DNA of 64,000 nt from Candidatus Schekmanbacteria bacterium (GTDB taxonomy: Bacteria > CSSED10-310 > JACPHN01): positions 51,497 to 115,496 of the forward strand of contig JACPHN010000112.1 of the NCBI GenBank assembly GCA_016188575.1, written 5' to 3'. The position numbers and the translations under genes are program-made. Within the stretch, counting starts at the first letter, position 1, and each line of letters starts with the position of its first letter. This document shows, in pieces, positions 1 through 9,519 of the stretch. Below the pieces are notes generated by a model. The model saw only the letters and a program-made list of their open reading frames with translations. It had not been told where the DNA came from and made no database searches.

Positions 1-108
1 GCTTGCGCTGTTTTCCACCATCCCGGCCGCGGCCGGGGCGACGGCGAGGGCGCAGTGGGCGAAGCACGTCGCAACTAGTGCCACGCCTTTGGGCACGCAA
101 CGTAACAC
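1..108 (-). CDS. Partial ORF with signal-peptide-like start, cut by window edge
   Basis: From a GTG at 108 this frame stays open to the window edge and reads like a signal peptide: a basic start, a hydrophobic run and an Ala-rich end (LVATCFAHCALAV, then APAAAG). However, the good ribosome binding site (AGGAG) sits 5 to 6 bases before an ATG at 115 in another frame that begins MKCV. MKCV is how YgiT/MqsA-type zinc-finger antitoxins begin, and these often follow DUF4258 genes. That frame soon becomes Arg-rich and is not convincing, so a frameshift is possible, as in the preceding gene. The two readings cannot be settled from the visible 100 bases. Confidence 0.2.
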   Translation of the reverse strand, partial: MLRCVPKGVALVATCFAHCALAVAPAAAGMVENSAS

Positions 109-117
109 ATTTCATGG

Positions 118-395
118 CTATCTCCTCACGCTGAAGGTTTCGTTCCACTGGTCGGGATCGGGTTCGTAGACGCTGGTCACGATCGTCTCGTCCGCCCCCG
201 GGGATCGGCCGCGACGACATGAATGGGGCGGCCGCCCGCGAAACCGAGCACGCGGCGGCGCGGATATGGCGTGTCGTGCGGGTAGGTTTCGATTGCTTGG
301 CCGTGCTCGAGCACGAGGCGGACCTCGCTCGTCGAGAGCTGGCGTTGCGCCATGCGCAGGACCGCGTGTCCCGTGAAGACAACAGCTCGATGCAC
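118..395 (-). pseudogene. DUF4258 family protein, frameshifted
   Basis: The N-terminal 60 residues match DUF4258: an early GHAVLRMAQRQ motif (the HAxxRMxxR signature), a LEHGQ motif and a closing GGRPIHVVAAD. The start is a GTG at 395 preceded by GGAGGAGG. The frame is then lost at a C5G4 homopolymer (195-203) and stops at 177. If one base is restored there, translation continues into ETIVTSVYEPDPDQWNETF, the usual DUF4258 ending, and stops at 118. The gene is therefore a full-length 92-residue member broken by one base, either a real mutation or a homopolymer error. Small DUF4258 proteins commonly occur in toxin-antitoxin-like pairs. Here the gene begins 17 bases after a transposase remnant. 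Confidence 0.6.
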
Positions 396-411
396 CCGTT
401 TGCCTCCTCCC

Positions 412-905
412 TCAAGCCACCAGTCGGAATGGCGGGCGGCGGTTCATGTCGAGCGCGAAGCGGCCAACGAAGTTGATGTGCTCGACCATCAAGGGAAGCA
501 CGTGGGCAAGGTCGTCCTCGGGGATCTCGCCCCCCTGCCTCCTGACGTCGTCGATCGCCTGCTCGAGCCCGAGCACGTTCCACAACACGATCGCGTTCTG
601 CACCACGGTGAGAAACCAGAACACCTCCTCCTGGTCGGAGAGGTGCTTGTCGCGCACGACGCCGCCCCGCGCGTGCAGCACCAGGCGCCTGGTGATCGCC
701 GTCTCGTTATCGGCGCTTACGAGGACGGCGGCGGCAGCGGCGAGTTGGCGGACGCCGGTGTAGCGCCGGCGCATGTAGAGGATCTCCTGCTTGCGGAGCC
801 CGGTGGCGGCTGCCGCCTGGCTCGGGCCGGAGTTGCAGCCGTAGGCGTAGAGGGTCGCCAGAAGATGAGGCAGCCGCTGTTCTTCGCTTCCAAACCTGCC
901 ACATT
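412..905 (-). pseudogene. Tn3-family transposase, C-terminal remnant
   Basis: This frame encodes only the last ~165 residues of a Tn3-type DDE transposase. Upstream of the internal ATG it reads LLATLYAYGCNSGPSQAA followed by LRKQEILYMRRRY. Downstream are the conserved closing segments: RGGVVRDKH, VVQNAIVLWN and LPLMVEHINFVGRF, which correspond to the Tn3 LSPL..EHIN..G ending. Full Tn3 transposases are near 1000 residues, so over 80% is missing. Family resemblance stops near 905, where the sequence becomes AT-richer and unrelated. No resolvase or 38-bp terminal repeat is visible nearby. Confidence 0.75.
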
Positions 906-1381
906 GTGTCGGCCCAATAGTCTGGACAGAAAGGACATTAGGTAAATACGTGTTTTCCCCACGGTGGACTAGCAGCAGAATTGGACCGCACCAAAGGATA
1001 AAGGATATCGCGCGTCACCAGAGGCGTCTACGATGACGCGACTAGATCGCCGAACAACGAACAGGTCAACCCCTGGTCCAAGCGCTCAGAAACCTTCAGC
1101 CGAAAACAAACTCCGCCTCGAAACGGGCACCACGAGTGCGTTTGCGGGCCGGCCTTGCCATCCTGGACACGGACGTGTCAATTGGGCCTACCGGCGGTTA
1201 TTCCTGGCGGCAGAACAAGCTCGTAGCGCAGGGAAACTTCCGGCCGCCACGACTGCTCGAGGCTTGGCGTACGATTTTTTCCGTTTCGTGAGCAGACCCC
1301 GTCTGGCACTGGAGCCGCCACGACCGCCACAGTCGGATCCGGGAACAAAGCGCGCCCTTGACTCCCGATGGTTCTTCACCG
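906..1381. other. Non-coding stretch at a mobile-element junction
   Basis: No convincing gene is present; the open frames on both strands lack a ribosome site and any family motif. The left end is AT-richer than its surroundings and carries a TGTC-N14-GACA segment at 907-928, right where the transposase remnant ends. This could be an insertion-sequence end, but only one end is visible. Confidence 0.4.
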
Positions 1382-4300
1382 TCATCGCCCCGGACGATTG
1401 CCGGACAACGCTTTCCTTCTTCGCGGCCGAGCCTCAGGCGCTGGCGTGACCCTTGACTTGACGGCGTTGAAAACCGCCCGGAAGACCTCTGTTCCGAAGA
1501 GGCTCCGAATGAGGTTGTACATCTCTCCTTCGAGAAAGTCTTGCAGGCTGCAGCTCCCTCCGGCCTCACCGGACCCCTCGCCCGACCAGCAGATAACTTC
1601 TGTGTCGGTGACCCGCAAATGGTCGCGTCCCGAATGCCACTCGGTCCGCTCGACCGGAAGGAGAGGCGCCGGACTCACCGTGCGGACGACCTCGGCGGCG
1701 AGTGGGTGCTTCCCGAGCTTCCGCAGGCGTCCCAGAAAATGCTCGATATCGATTCCTGACTTTGCCGCCTCCAGCAGCCCCTCGAGGATGGCATCAATAA
1801 CTTCCTTCGGCAACTTGAGATCGAACGCCAGGAAGATGATGTCGGATCGCTCCGCCCAGAGCGACAGGTAGGCGAGGGCGGAGGCGGCCCCGCGCCTCCC
1901 GTCACCTCCGGCATTTTGCTTACCCCAGACGTGACCCGTCAGCACGTTCGCGATCTCACACACGCCGTCGCGACAAGGGCCGCTCTTGGCACTCAGGAGG
2001 GCATTGGCCTCCTTCCAGTTCTTTCGGAAGCAGTAGTGGCAGGCGAGGATGCCCACGGCCGCGCGCGCTGCGACTGTGGCCATGCGATCGACCGGCTCGC
2101 GGTCAGCCCTCTCCACGAGCTTCTGCAGAGGTGCCACTGCCGATGTCAGATCATCGCCCTGGATCGCCGCGCTCTTGAGCAGATCAAGCGGGTACCACCC
2201 TGCCTTGGTAGCGAGGGCCTCAAAGGCCGGCGAGATGTCCTCCCCACGAGCGCGCATCTGACTCAGGAGCTGCACCTCGTAATCCCCTGTCCCGCCCCGT
2301 CGCAGCCGCTCGACGAGACCACTGATGCCGCCGAGATGCTCTGACTCTCCTCCGGCGCTCTTGACCGCAGCTTCCGCGGCGTATCGCTCCGACGGGGTCG
2401 CATCCTTGTCGCGGGCGAGCGCCGCCAGCCTCGGCACCGCCGATTGGATATCGGCCAGATGCTCGCTTGCGACCGCGCACAGGAGGGACGCGGCTGCAGC
2501 GCGCTCCTCATGCATCGGGCTTTCGAGACGCCGCGTCGCGTCGCTCACCGTTGCTTCCGCTTCTTCCTTCTGAATGCCTGCTCTCATCAGGATCGCCTTC
2601 GCGCAAGACCGGAGCCGCTCCTCGGGACTCTTGAGAAATGGACGGACCAAGCCCAGGTAGACGCGAACCTCAGCCGGCTTCTCCAGAGCGACGTGGTCGA
2701 TGGCGTACAGCGTCCCTAAGAGGACGTCCGGTCGCTCACTGCGCAGCATGCCCTCCATCGCTGACTGCTCCCCCTTGCGAATCAGGTGCCTCGCCAGAAG
2801 TTCGGCTGCCGTTCGCGCCAGGTCGGCAGCGCCGCTCAGGAGCTCGCGAAGGGTAGGTTCCAGGGTGACGATGTCGAGACCCTCGGCAACTTGAGTCCCG
2901 AGTGTCTCGATGGTCTCCATTCGGACCTCATGGTCCGTGGAGCGCAGCAACGCGCGGTCGAGCCCGTCGAAGTCGCCGCTCTTGATGAGCTCGTGCGTTC
3001 GTACCCACGGGGCTTCAGACGCGAGGCCGGTCACCCGATGCAAGGTCCAGTTCGTCCACTCAGCGTTGAGGAACGACCCGCCCCCTTCCTCCAGGATGTA
3101 GTACGTTCCGCACTCTGGACAGCAGTACTGTTTTTGGTTCAGACGCTTCAGGAGCGCGACCTGCGGAGGTGGATCGGTGGTGGCGAAGCCCTTGCTGAGC
3201 ATCTCTTCACCCCATTCCACCTTTTCCTGGAGATATCGACAGATCGAGCAGGGCGCGACGTGGCTCCCTTCGATGATCTGCCGGCTGATGGTTGCGAGAC
3301 CGGCCGCGATGCTTTCGTTCGCGGACGACGACGCCTGTAGAAGCGAGAGAAGATCCGCCGCGCGCGGATGCTCGGCGCGGACGTACTCGGCGAGGAGCTC
3401 GGCAATGGAGCACGCCTTTGACGGCACGCTCAGCTCAGAAACAAGCTGAGCGAGCATCTCCGCGCCGATCGGCGAGAACGATTTCAGCAGGCGCCGACCC
3501 TCGGCAAGGGCTGTGGCCGCCTTCGTGCGAACCATCGCCGCCTCATCCATGAGTGCTCTCGCCAATCGAGCCGTCAGCTCTGGCGAGCCGGCGACCTCCG
3601 TCCACTCCCAGAACAGCGCCTGCACAGCACCTTTCCGCCCATCCTCGAGCGAATGCAGGCAGAAGCTATCCACGGTGTCCCAATCGACCGGGCGCCGAGC
3701 AAGAGCCTGCCGGACGAGCAGCTCGGCCACGAGCTCCGCATCTCGCCCGTCGGATAGGAGCGATGTGAGATCCGCGGCGGCCGGCGTCAAGTCGATCCTC
3801 CCTTGCTTCGTCAAGGCTTGGAGGGTTGCGGCAGCGGCGTGATGGATATCGTGGTCATCAGAACGCAACAGGTGAACGAGTGCGGTGGAGGCCGGCGTGG
3901 CGTCACCGTGCCGGGCCGGAGACGAGAAGGATGACAAAAGCGGCGGGAGGCGCGCCCGTGCTTGTGCGAGGAGGAGCTTGGCCAGCTCGGTCAGACGCTC
4001 GGGATGAAGCTCAAGATGCCAGTCGAGCGGAAAAACGCCGTCGCGCTGCCGTTCGATCAGTAGCGGATAGAGCGGTCGGAGCTCGGCACCGTGCCGATCG
4101 GCAAAGGCGATGCCATGGGCATAAGCGAAATCGCCTCGATAAATCCCCCCTTCGCGACGAGCCTCGTCTTTCAGGCGCTCGATGGACGCCTCGTCGCCGC
4201 TGCGGAGAATTTGCAGACAGATTGCGCTCTCCAGTGACTCTCGTGTCTCGGACCATGAGTGCGGGAAGCACTGATAGCAGGAGTGGAGCATGGGGAGGTG

Positions 4301-4708
4301 GAGGGCGATGTCCCCGCCGTTGACAACCTCCGCGGCGAACGCCTCTGCGGCCGCGATGCAGGGCGGGGGCTCCTTCCCCGAGTCGCGATCAGTGCCGTCG
4401 AGAATCCGGCGGGCGCAAGCGAGCGGCTCACCGGGTGCGTCCAGGATGGCCTTGGCCAACTTCGGCATCTTCCCGATCGTGGCCCAATAGAGCGCCGTGC
4501 TTCCGTCCTGGTCGATTGTGTCAACGTCCGCCCCGGCGGCGACAAGACGCAGGGCGATCGCGTTCCGTCCTTTGCGCGCGGCCTCGATGAGCGGTGTGGT
4601 CCCGAAGACGCGGGCATGCGGCGAAACACCCGCTGCGATCAGGCGATCGACGGCCTTCGCATTGCCCCTATTGATGGCCACGATCAAATCACTTGGATTC
4701 GGCGACAT
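1382..4708 (-). CDS. Ankyrin-HEAT repeat protein with internal zinc-ribbon motif
   Basis: This 1108-residue protein has no signal peptide or membrane segment, so it is probably cytoplasmic. Residues ~5-95 are ankyrin repeats (TPLIEAARKGRNAIALRLVAAGADV and DGSTALYWAT style). Most of the rest is helical HEAT-like repeats (for example LLRSDDHDIHHAAAATLQAL). A CSIC pair near residue 486 and a CPEC pair near 528 look like one zinc ribbon inserted in the repeat array. The ATG at 4708 has GGAGG 5 bases upstream; the GTG two codons earlier lies inside that site and is rejected. Such proteins usually act as protein-binding scaffolds. No enzyme motif is visible and the partner is unknown. It stands alone, divergent from the next gene. 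Confidence 0.8.
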   Translation of the reverse strand: MSPNPSDLIVAINRGNAKAVDRLIAAGVSPHARVFGTTPLIEAARKGRNAIALRLVAAGADVDTIDQDGSTALYWATIGKMPKLAKAILDAPGEPLACARRILDGTDRDSGKEPPPCIAAAEAFAAEVVNGGDIALHLPMLHSCYQCFPHSWSETRESLESAICLQILRSGDEASIERLKDEARREGGIYRGDFAYAHGIAFADRHGAELRPLYPLLIERQRDGVFPLDWHLELHPERLTELAKLLLAQARARLPPLLSSFSSPARHGDATPASTALVHLLRSDDHDIHHAAAATLQALTKQGRIDLTPAAADLTSLLSDGRDAELVAELLVRQALARRPVDWDTVDSFCLHSLEDGRKGAVQALFWEWTEVAGSPELTARLARALMDEAAMVRTKAATALAEGRRLLKSFSPIGAEMLAQLVSELSVPSKACSIAELLAEYVRAEHPRAADLLSLLQASSSANESIAAGLATISRQIIEGSHVAPCSICRYLQEKVEWGEEMLSKGFATTDPPPQVALLKRLNQKQYCCPECGTYYILEEGGGSFLNAEWTNWTLHRVTGLASEAPWVRTHELIKSGDFDGLDRALLRSTDHEVRMETIETLGTQVAEGLDIVTLEPTLRELLSGAADLARTAAELLARHLIRKGEQSAMEGMLRSERPDVLLGTLYAIDHVALEKPAEVRVYLGLVRPFLKSPEERLRSCAKAILMRAGIQKEEAEATVSDATRRLESPMHEERAAAASLLCAVASEHLADIQSAVPRLAALARDKDATPSERYAAEAAVKSAGGESEHLGGISGLVERLRRGGTGDYEVQLLSQMRARGEDISPAFEALATKAGWYPLDLLKSAAIQGDDLTSAVAPLQKLVERADREPVDRMATVAARAAVGILACHYCFRKNWKEANALLSAKSGPCRDGVCEIANVLTGHVWGKQNAGGDGRRGAASALAYLSLWAERSDIIFLAFDLKLPKEVIDAILEGLLEAAKSGIDIEHFLGRLRKLGKHPLAAEVVRTVSPAPLLPVERTEWHSGRDHLRVTDTEVICWSGEGSGEAGGSCSLQDFLEGEMYNLIRSLFGTEVFRAVFNAVKSRVTPAPEARPRRRKALSGNRPGR

Positions 4709-5065
4709 CGGCACCTCCGGATGATGTGCTGGAAATGGGATTTCCGACGGGCTGTGTCAAGGCCGTCCGGGCACCGGCGGTGGACGCGTTTCTCGGCAAG
4801 CCGCCAGTGCGATCGCGGTGAGCCTCGCGGATGCGACCAGCGGGGCGGAGTTGTCTACCTACTGACAACGGCTTACACTGCACCTGATCCCCGGAAACGC
4901 ACCCGCGCCGCGCTTCGTTGCCCAGGCGATCGTCGCGCTCCGGCGGTCCCTTCCGGCCGAGCCTACGACGAACCCGTGATGACTCCACGAGCCGCTGTCG
5001 GGTGAACCACCTTCGGCTCGACCTTCGTGCCGCGGCTCGAGCTCTCGCAGCAGGCGAACAAGCCC
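4709..5065. other. Divergent intergenic region
   Basis: This stretch of about 360 bases lies between the divergent ankyrin and heptosyltransferase genes and should hold both promoters. No clear -35/-10 pair, terminator or repeat was found. The open frame covering part of it on the minus strand is an antisense shadow of the heptosyltransferase gene. Confidence 0.5.
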
Positions 5066-6232
5066 ATGCCGGTCACATTCCAGTGTCACTTCATCGACGG
5101 TCCCTGCCTGACGATAACGGGCGAGGACGAGCGCCCGTTCACGGTTGAGCTCATCGACCTTGCCACCGGTGAGATCGTCTATCAAGTCGACATCGGCGCC
5201 GGCCAGTGGGCGCGCGCGAATCGTCGCTGGTTCACGAGCTGGCTCGTGCGCGTGCGCCGCGAGCAAGTGGTGGTCTTTGAGCACGTTTTTGACGCCCGCG
5301 GCAAGCGGGTTTACATCGCTCTGGAGAGCAAGTCGCTCGGCGATACCCTGGCGTGGATGCCGTATGCGGAGGTCTTCGCGGACAAACACCAGTGCGAGCT
5401 CGTCGTCTCGACCTTCTGGAATGACCTGTTCCGCGATGCCTACGGCGCGTTCACGTTCGTCGCACCGGGGGAACGAGTCGATGACCTCTACGCGATGTTT
5501 CAGGTCGGCTACTTCACGCCGCCCTGGGGAGGCGACCGCGCTCGCAATCCTGTGGACTTCAGGAGCATTCCCCTGCAGAAGGCAGCGTCGGACATCCTGG
5601 GGCTGGACTTCGTCGAACGTAGGCCAAAATTGGTTGTGCCGCCCTGGTGTCCCGCTGTGGCCGGGCGCTACGCCTGCATCTCCGAGCACTCGACCGCGGG
5701 CGCCAAGCTCTGGCATTGCCCGGGAGGCTGGCAGGACGTTGTCGACGCGCTGCGCGACCGCGGCTATGAGGTCGTCGCCATCAGCAAGGAAGCCACCGCG
5801 CTGCCGGGCGTCCTGGACCACACCGGCGACCGTCCAATCCAGCGTGCCATGGCCGATCTCTCCGGCTCCTCGCTGTACATCGGACTGGCGTCGGGGTTGA
5901 GCTGGCTGGCCTGGTCGCTGGGCGTCCCGGTGATCATGATTTCCGGCTTCAGCGCGCCATGGGCCGAGCTCAGCTCAAACGTCGTCCGCCTGCACAATCC
6001 GCACGTGTGCCATAGCTGTTGGAACGATCTGCGGTTCGAATTCGACAAGAATGACTGGAACTGGTGCCCGGTTCACAAGGGGACGGCCAGACACTTCGAG
6101 TGCTCCAGAGCAATTTCCGCCGCCGATGTCATTCGCGCCATTGATCTCGTGGCGGCACTGCGACGGCTGGATTGCGGCCCCGGTACAGTCCCCGGGCTCA
6201 CGCTTCATTGTCCGGGATCACGGGACGGCTAG
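5066..6232 (+). CDS. Autotransporter-type protein O-heptosyltransferase (TibC/Aah family)
   Basis: This is a glycosyltransferase of the TibC/Aah (BAHT) family, which transfers heptose from ADP-heptose to Ser/Thr of self-associating autotransporters. The N-terminal third has the family's beta-rich domain (GEIVYQVDIGAGQWARANRRWF) and the hinge LGDTLAWMPYAEVFADKH. The GT-B C-domain has GLASGLSWLAWSLGVPVIMISGF. The diagnostic iron-binding cysteines follow: C315-x2-C318-x15-C334-x11-C346, with the family string NDWNWCPVHKGT. The length of 388 residues is typical. I place the start at ATG 5066; a GTG at 5027 in frame is possible and neither has a strong ribosome site. No autotransporter substrate is encoded in the window. 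Confidence 0.85.
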   Translation: MPVTFQCHFIDGPCLTITGEDERPFTVELIDLATGEIVYQVDIGAGQWARANRRWFTSWLVRVRREQVVVFEHVFDARGKRVYIALESKSLGDTLAWMPYAEVFADKHQCELVVSTFWNDLFRDAYGAFTFVAPGERVDDLYAMFQVGYFTPPWGGDRARNPVDFRSIPLQKAASDILGLDFVERRPKLVVPPWCPAVAGRYACISEHSTAGAKLWHCPGGWQDVVDALRDRGYEVVAISKEATALPGVLDHTGDRPIQRAMADLSGSSLYIGLASGLSWLAWSLGVPVIMISGFSAPWAELSSNVVRLHNPHVCHSCWNDLRFEFDKNDWNWCPVHKGTARHFECSRAISAADVIRAIDLVAALRRLDCGPGTVPGLTLHCPGSRDG

Positions 6233-6269
6233 CGCTACCGGTGGGCACGGGCGGCGCCCGGCGACGAAG

Positions 6270-7058
6270 TCACCACGGAATGGCCGTGCCGTCGCGATAG
6301 AAGCCTCCCGTCTCGGCCTGCTCCGGCGTGACCGCCCAGACGATCGACTCCACACCCTGCTCGACGCTGCGGTCGGCCCGCGCGCCGCCCATCTCCGTGC
6401 GGACCCAGCCCGGGCAAACCGCATTTACGCGGATGTGCCTGGGCGCGAGCTCGCGTGACAGGATGCGCACAAAGGCGTTCAGGCCGGCCTTGGATACCCG
6501 ATATGCCGATTCCGGCCAACCCTGGGCGTGGGCCCGGCCGTGCTTGACCGCCTCGACGAACGCCTGCATGAGCATCACGAGCCGCTCGCGCGTCAGCGCA
6601 GGATCGGCAAGCTGCTCCCGCAGCGTCGGAGAAAAGCAGGAGAGCTCCCCGAGTCCGCTCGACACCATCACAACGGTCCCGCCATCGGGGATGCTTGGGA
6701 GCAGCGCCTCGGTCACCCGTACCGGTCCGTGGAAGTTTACGGCCAGGGTCTGCGCCGCGATCTCGGCGTCCAGGCCTCGCAGCATGATGCCGGCGTTGTT
6801 GACGAGCGCATCCAGGCGGATCGCGTCGCGCCGCAGCCACTGGGCCAACGCCGCAATGCTCGCGGGGTCCGCGACATCGAGGCACTGGTAGGCCACCGGG
6901 AGCCCCTCGGCCGCGAGGCGCTCCGACGCTGCCTCACCGCGCTCGGTTCGGCTCGTCAGCAGCACGCGGAACCCGCGCCGCGCCAGCTCCCGGCAAGTAG
7001 CGAGACCGAGCCCGCGATTGGCACCAGTCACGAGCGCCGTCTGTTCCGGGGCGCTCAT
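6270..7058 (-). CDS. Short-chain dehydrogenase/reductase (carbonyl-reductase-like)
   Basis: This is a classical SDR of 262 residues that should use NAD(P)H. The cofactor motif is TGANRGLG near the N-terminus. NNAG follows mid-domain, and the catalytic YRVSK (Tyr-x3-Lys) comes after SSGLGELS. The NPCPGW-like motif appears as VCPGWVRTEMGG. The TGANRGLG form and the long insert before the catalytic Tyr resemble mammalian-type carbonyl reductases, but the substrate cannot be read. The ATG at 7058 has GGAG six bases upstream and overlaps the stop of the preceding membrane-protein gene (ATGA), so the two were translationally coupled. The in-frame GTG at 7070 is less likely. Confidence 0.85.
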   Translation of the reverse strand: MSAPEQTALVTGANRGLGLATCRELARRGFRVLLTSRTERGEAASERLAAEGLPVAYQCLDVADPASIAALAQWLRRDAIRLDALVNNAGIMLRGLDAEIAAQTLAVNFHGPVRVTEALLPSIPDGGTVVMVSSGLGELSCFSPTLREQLADPALTRERLVMLMQAFVEAVKHGRAHAQGWPESAYRVSKAGLNAFVRILSRELAPRHIRVNAVCPGWVRTEMGGARADRSVEQGVESIVWAVTPEQAETGGFYRDGTAIPW

Positions 7059-8733
7059 GATTCGCTCCACGACGGCAGCGACCGCCTTATGAGAATCTGT
7101 TGCCCCACTGCGGGCAACGGCAGCTCGGTGATTCTTCCATTCTCCCAGAACAGGAAGCGGTAGCGGCTGTCTTCCAATGGCAGGTGAAACCGGAAGGCGA
7201 CCACCGTGGGCCGCCCATCCGACGTGGCCGCGCGAATCTCCGCCTGAAAATCAGTACGCGTGATTACTTCCCCAGGGTGAAAGGCGCGATCGGGATTGAG
7301 AAGCAGGCCATCGATCGCCGCTGAGATGAAGCCGTCCGTGGGAGCGATGACCAGGGTGCGCTCGTCCTCGCGCGACACGGCGTTGTCCGTTGCCATCGAC
7401 GCGAGCCGCGTCACGCTGTCCGGAGCCGGGCCGCTCCCCTCCCGACTGCGCAGGATCCAGGTGTACCCAACCGCGAAGTCAAAGCCGTTCACGAAGACGA
7501 AAAGCTGGTCGCTGACCGCGTCATCAGCGGGGCTTTCGCGTGCCCCCTGGCTAACCACGGTGCCGAGCACGGGGAGGCCGGCGGTCCGGATCAGGAGCAG
7601 GCCGGCGGCGATCGGCAGATGCAGAGCGAGCAAGACGCGGGCCACGGTTGTGCGCCACGCCCCAACCGCCACGCGGCCCTCGCCGTGTCCTGGTGCCGTG
7701 GCCGAGATCGCGATCGTGGCGAGCGCTCCGAACCCTCCGATGCCGGCGAAAATCAGGAGGCGATCCATGGGGAAAGCGGCGCAAAGGGGCACCAGGGACA
7801 ACGCCATCCCGATCAGCCAAAAGCGCACCAGGCGATCATGCCGCCACGCCGGCCACAAGAATGCCGTCACGGCGGCGCTCGCCGGGACCACCATAGCGAG
7901 TAAAGCGAGCTGCTGGTCGCGGGTCAGGAACAGCCACAGGTCGACCGGCGCTTGCGACCACTGCGCGAAGAACAGCAGTGGCCACCGCTCGATCAGGGCG
8001 CCGAGGTACGACCACGGCTGATGCACGGGGTCAAGGTAAAGCTGTGACCCGTACGTGCCATACCCGAGCCCATCGTAGAGTAGCCTCCAGGCCACGACAA
8101 TTATTCCGTACGGCAACAACGCCATCAGCTTGCGCGCCCAACGCGGTGCGGGCTGCGTGAGCTCCCAGGCCGCGACGTACGCGAGGATGCCGAGTGTCGC
8201 TTCCCCCGCCAACAGCCCCAAAGCCAGCGCCAACAGCGCCGCGCCGAGATCGCGCCACAACCCGCGCTGGCGCCAGCGCAGGTGACCCAGGAGCACGAGC
8301 GCTCCGCAGCTCACGCACAGCAAGGCGTTGCGGTTGGCCAACCAGCCTGCGGGCATGGCGTGGGCATCGTCTACCGCAAACAGGAGCGCCGCAAGCCCGG
8401 CAACTGGCCCAACCCCGTGGACCCGGCGACATGTGTGAGGGCGGCGAGGGGGCGCCAGAGGGCAATCCGCGTTTGCGGGTCGGTCCACCAAGCAATGAGC
8501 CCGATGCGCGCCGCCTGGTCCCGGATCGCTCCGTCCTTGATGAAAGAAAAGAGGTCCATTGTGGGCTCGACCGGGACGCCATACAGCCCATCACCAAGCA
8601 GGATCGCGCGGTGCACGAAGTCGTCGGCGACCAGCCCCGCCCACAGCGCGGGAACCGCGAGCAGCAGTCCTACCGCGGCAGCCAGGAGCGGCGCTTTCTT
8701 GTTCTCGATCAGCCATTCGAGAAGTGATGGCAC
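7055..8733 (-). pseudogene. Polytopic membrane protein with internal deletion and frameshift
   Basis: Two overlapping frames make one broken gene. The first starts at GTG 8733 (GGAG eight bases upstream), has one membrane helix, then LVADDFVHRAILL, a luminal-type segment, and reaches WRPLAALTHV. The second resumes near 8415 with VAGLAALLFAVDDAHAMPAGWLANRNAL, about eight more membrane helices and a ~150-residue soluble tail, stopping at 7055. Related proteins I recall carry several dozen residues between these two blocks, so about 100 bases plus the frame appear to be lost here. The layout resembles integral-membrane glycosyltransferases of the mannosyltransferase type, but no catalytic motif is certain. 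It is coupled to the SDR gene downstream. Confidence 0.6.
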
Positions 8734-9029
8734 GTCTGCTACTCCGCCTCGATAGACATTGACCTCCCGTCAGCGTACCACCACCTTCCGCCTTCGTCGA
8801 TGGCGATGCTCCGCGCCGCAATGCGTCGTGGCGTGAGCTGGCGGACAGGTGTATGATGACACTTGCGTGCACTACGGGCGCAACTTCCGTGGCCGGTGGT
8901 GGATTGCCCGTGCCGGCCAGTGCCGGGCCGGGACGGTGGCCGAATTTCAGGCACGGCGTGTGCTTGCAGATACCGCATTGACGCGCCTTGGATGTGGGCG
9001 TGAGAATCAGCTCCGGGAGAGATCGTGAG

Positions 9030-9251
9030 ATGGACGACTATACCTACGCAAAGGACGACGCAGGTGCCGTGCGCGTGTTCGACAATACGGGACGGCGCAT
9101 CGCGTATCTCGTCGGGCGAGATGCGGACCGCGTGTTGGCCGAAATCGCTTCGGCCCGTAACAACAGCGGCGACGACGCAGATGAGCGCCGGATCATCAGC
9201 CGCGTCCTGGAGAATCTCCTGAGCCAGCGCCATCTCCAACCCAACACGTGA
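9030..9251 (+). CDS. Small hypothetical protein
   Basis: A 73-residue acidic protein starting at ATG 9030, with GGGAGA nine bases upstream. It has a predicted beta-rich first half (VRVFDNTGRRIAYLVGRDADRVLAEIA) that looks like a small 'key-value' hairpin, then a helical tail. No cysteine or membrane segment is present. I do not recognise a family. It is alone, with a dispersed repeat shortly after its stop. Confidence 0.5.
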   Translation: MDDYTYAKDDAGAVRVFDNTGRRIAYLVGRDADRVLAEIASARNNSGDDADERRIISRVLENLLSQRHLQPNT

Positions 9252-9277
9252 ACAAGAAGGATGCCGTCCTTCAGGCC

Positions 9278-9326
9278 GGCGACATGTCTGGGCGGGGTTT
9301 TGGACCGGCTGACGAATGGGTGACGC
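9278..9326 (+). repeat. Dispersed intergenic repeat, copy A
   Basis: The segment GGCGACATGTCTGGGCGGGG followed by TTTTGGACCGGCTGACGAATGG reappears in inverse orientation at 39970-40013 with about 40 of 44 positions matching. It reappears more distantly at 45434-45471. All three copies are intergenic. The size and placement suggest a REP- or MITE-like element, or a remnant of an IS200/IS605-type end. Confidence 0.55.
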
Positions 9327-9519
9327 GCTGGCCCAATCCTGCACGCCGCGCTTGCGCGTGTGGCAACGACAGCAGCATCGCGCCATACTCGGGGGACGAC
9401 AAGCGAGCGGTGTAGCGCGGCCGCGGCGGTGCGGTGCAGGGCCGTCCCAGGCGGCGTTGCCGGCGTCGGACCGGGCGGGCCACACCGGGCGAACGAGGTG
9501 TCTCAGGAGTTGTGCGCTC

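Noticed and set aside
1033-1449. 138-codon plus-strand frame
   Set aside because: No ribosome site, no motif, overlaps the end of the ankyrin gene and has random composition.
4859-5821. 320-codon minus-strand open frame
   Set aside because: Antisense to the heptosyltransferase gene, no family motif, Arg/Asp-rich composition typical of a shadow in GC-rich DNA.
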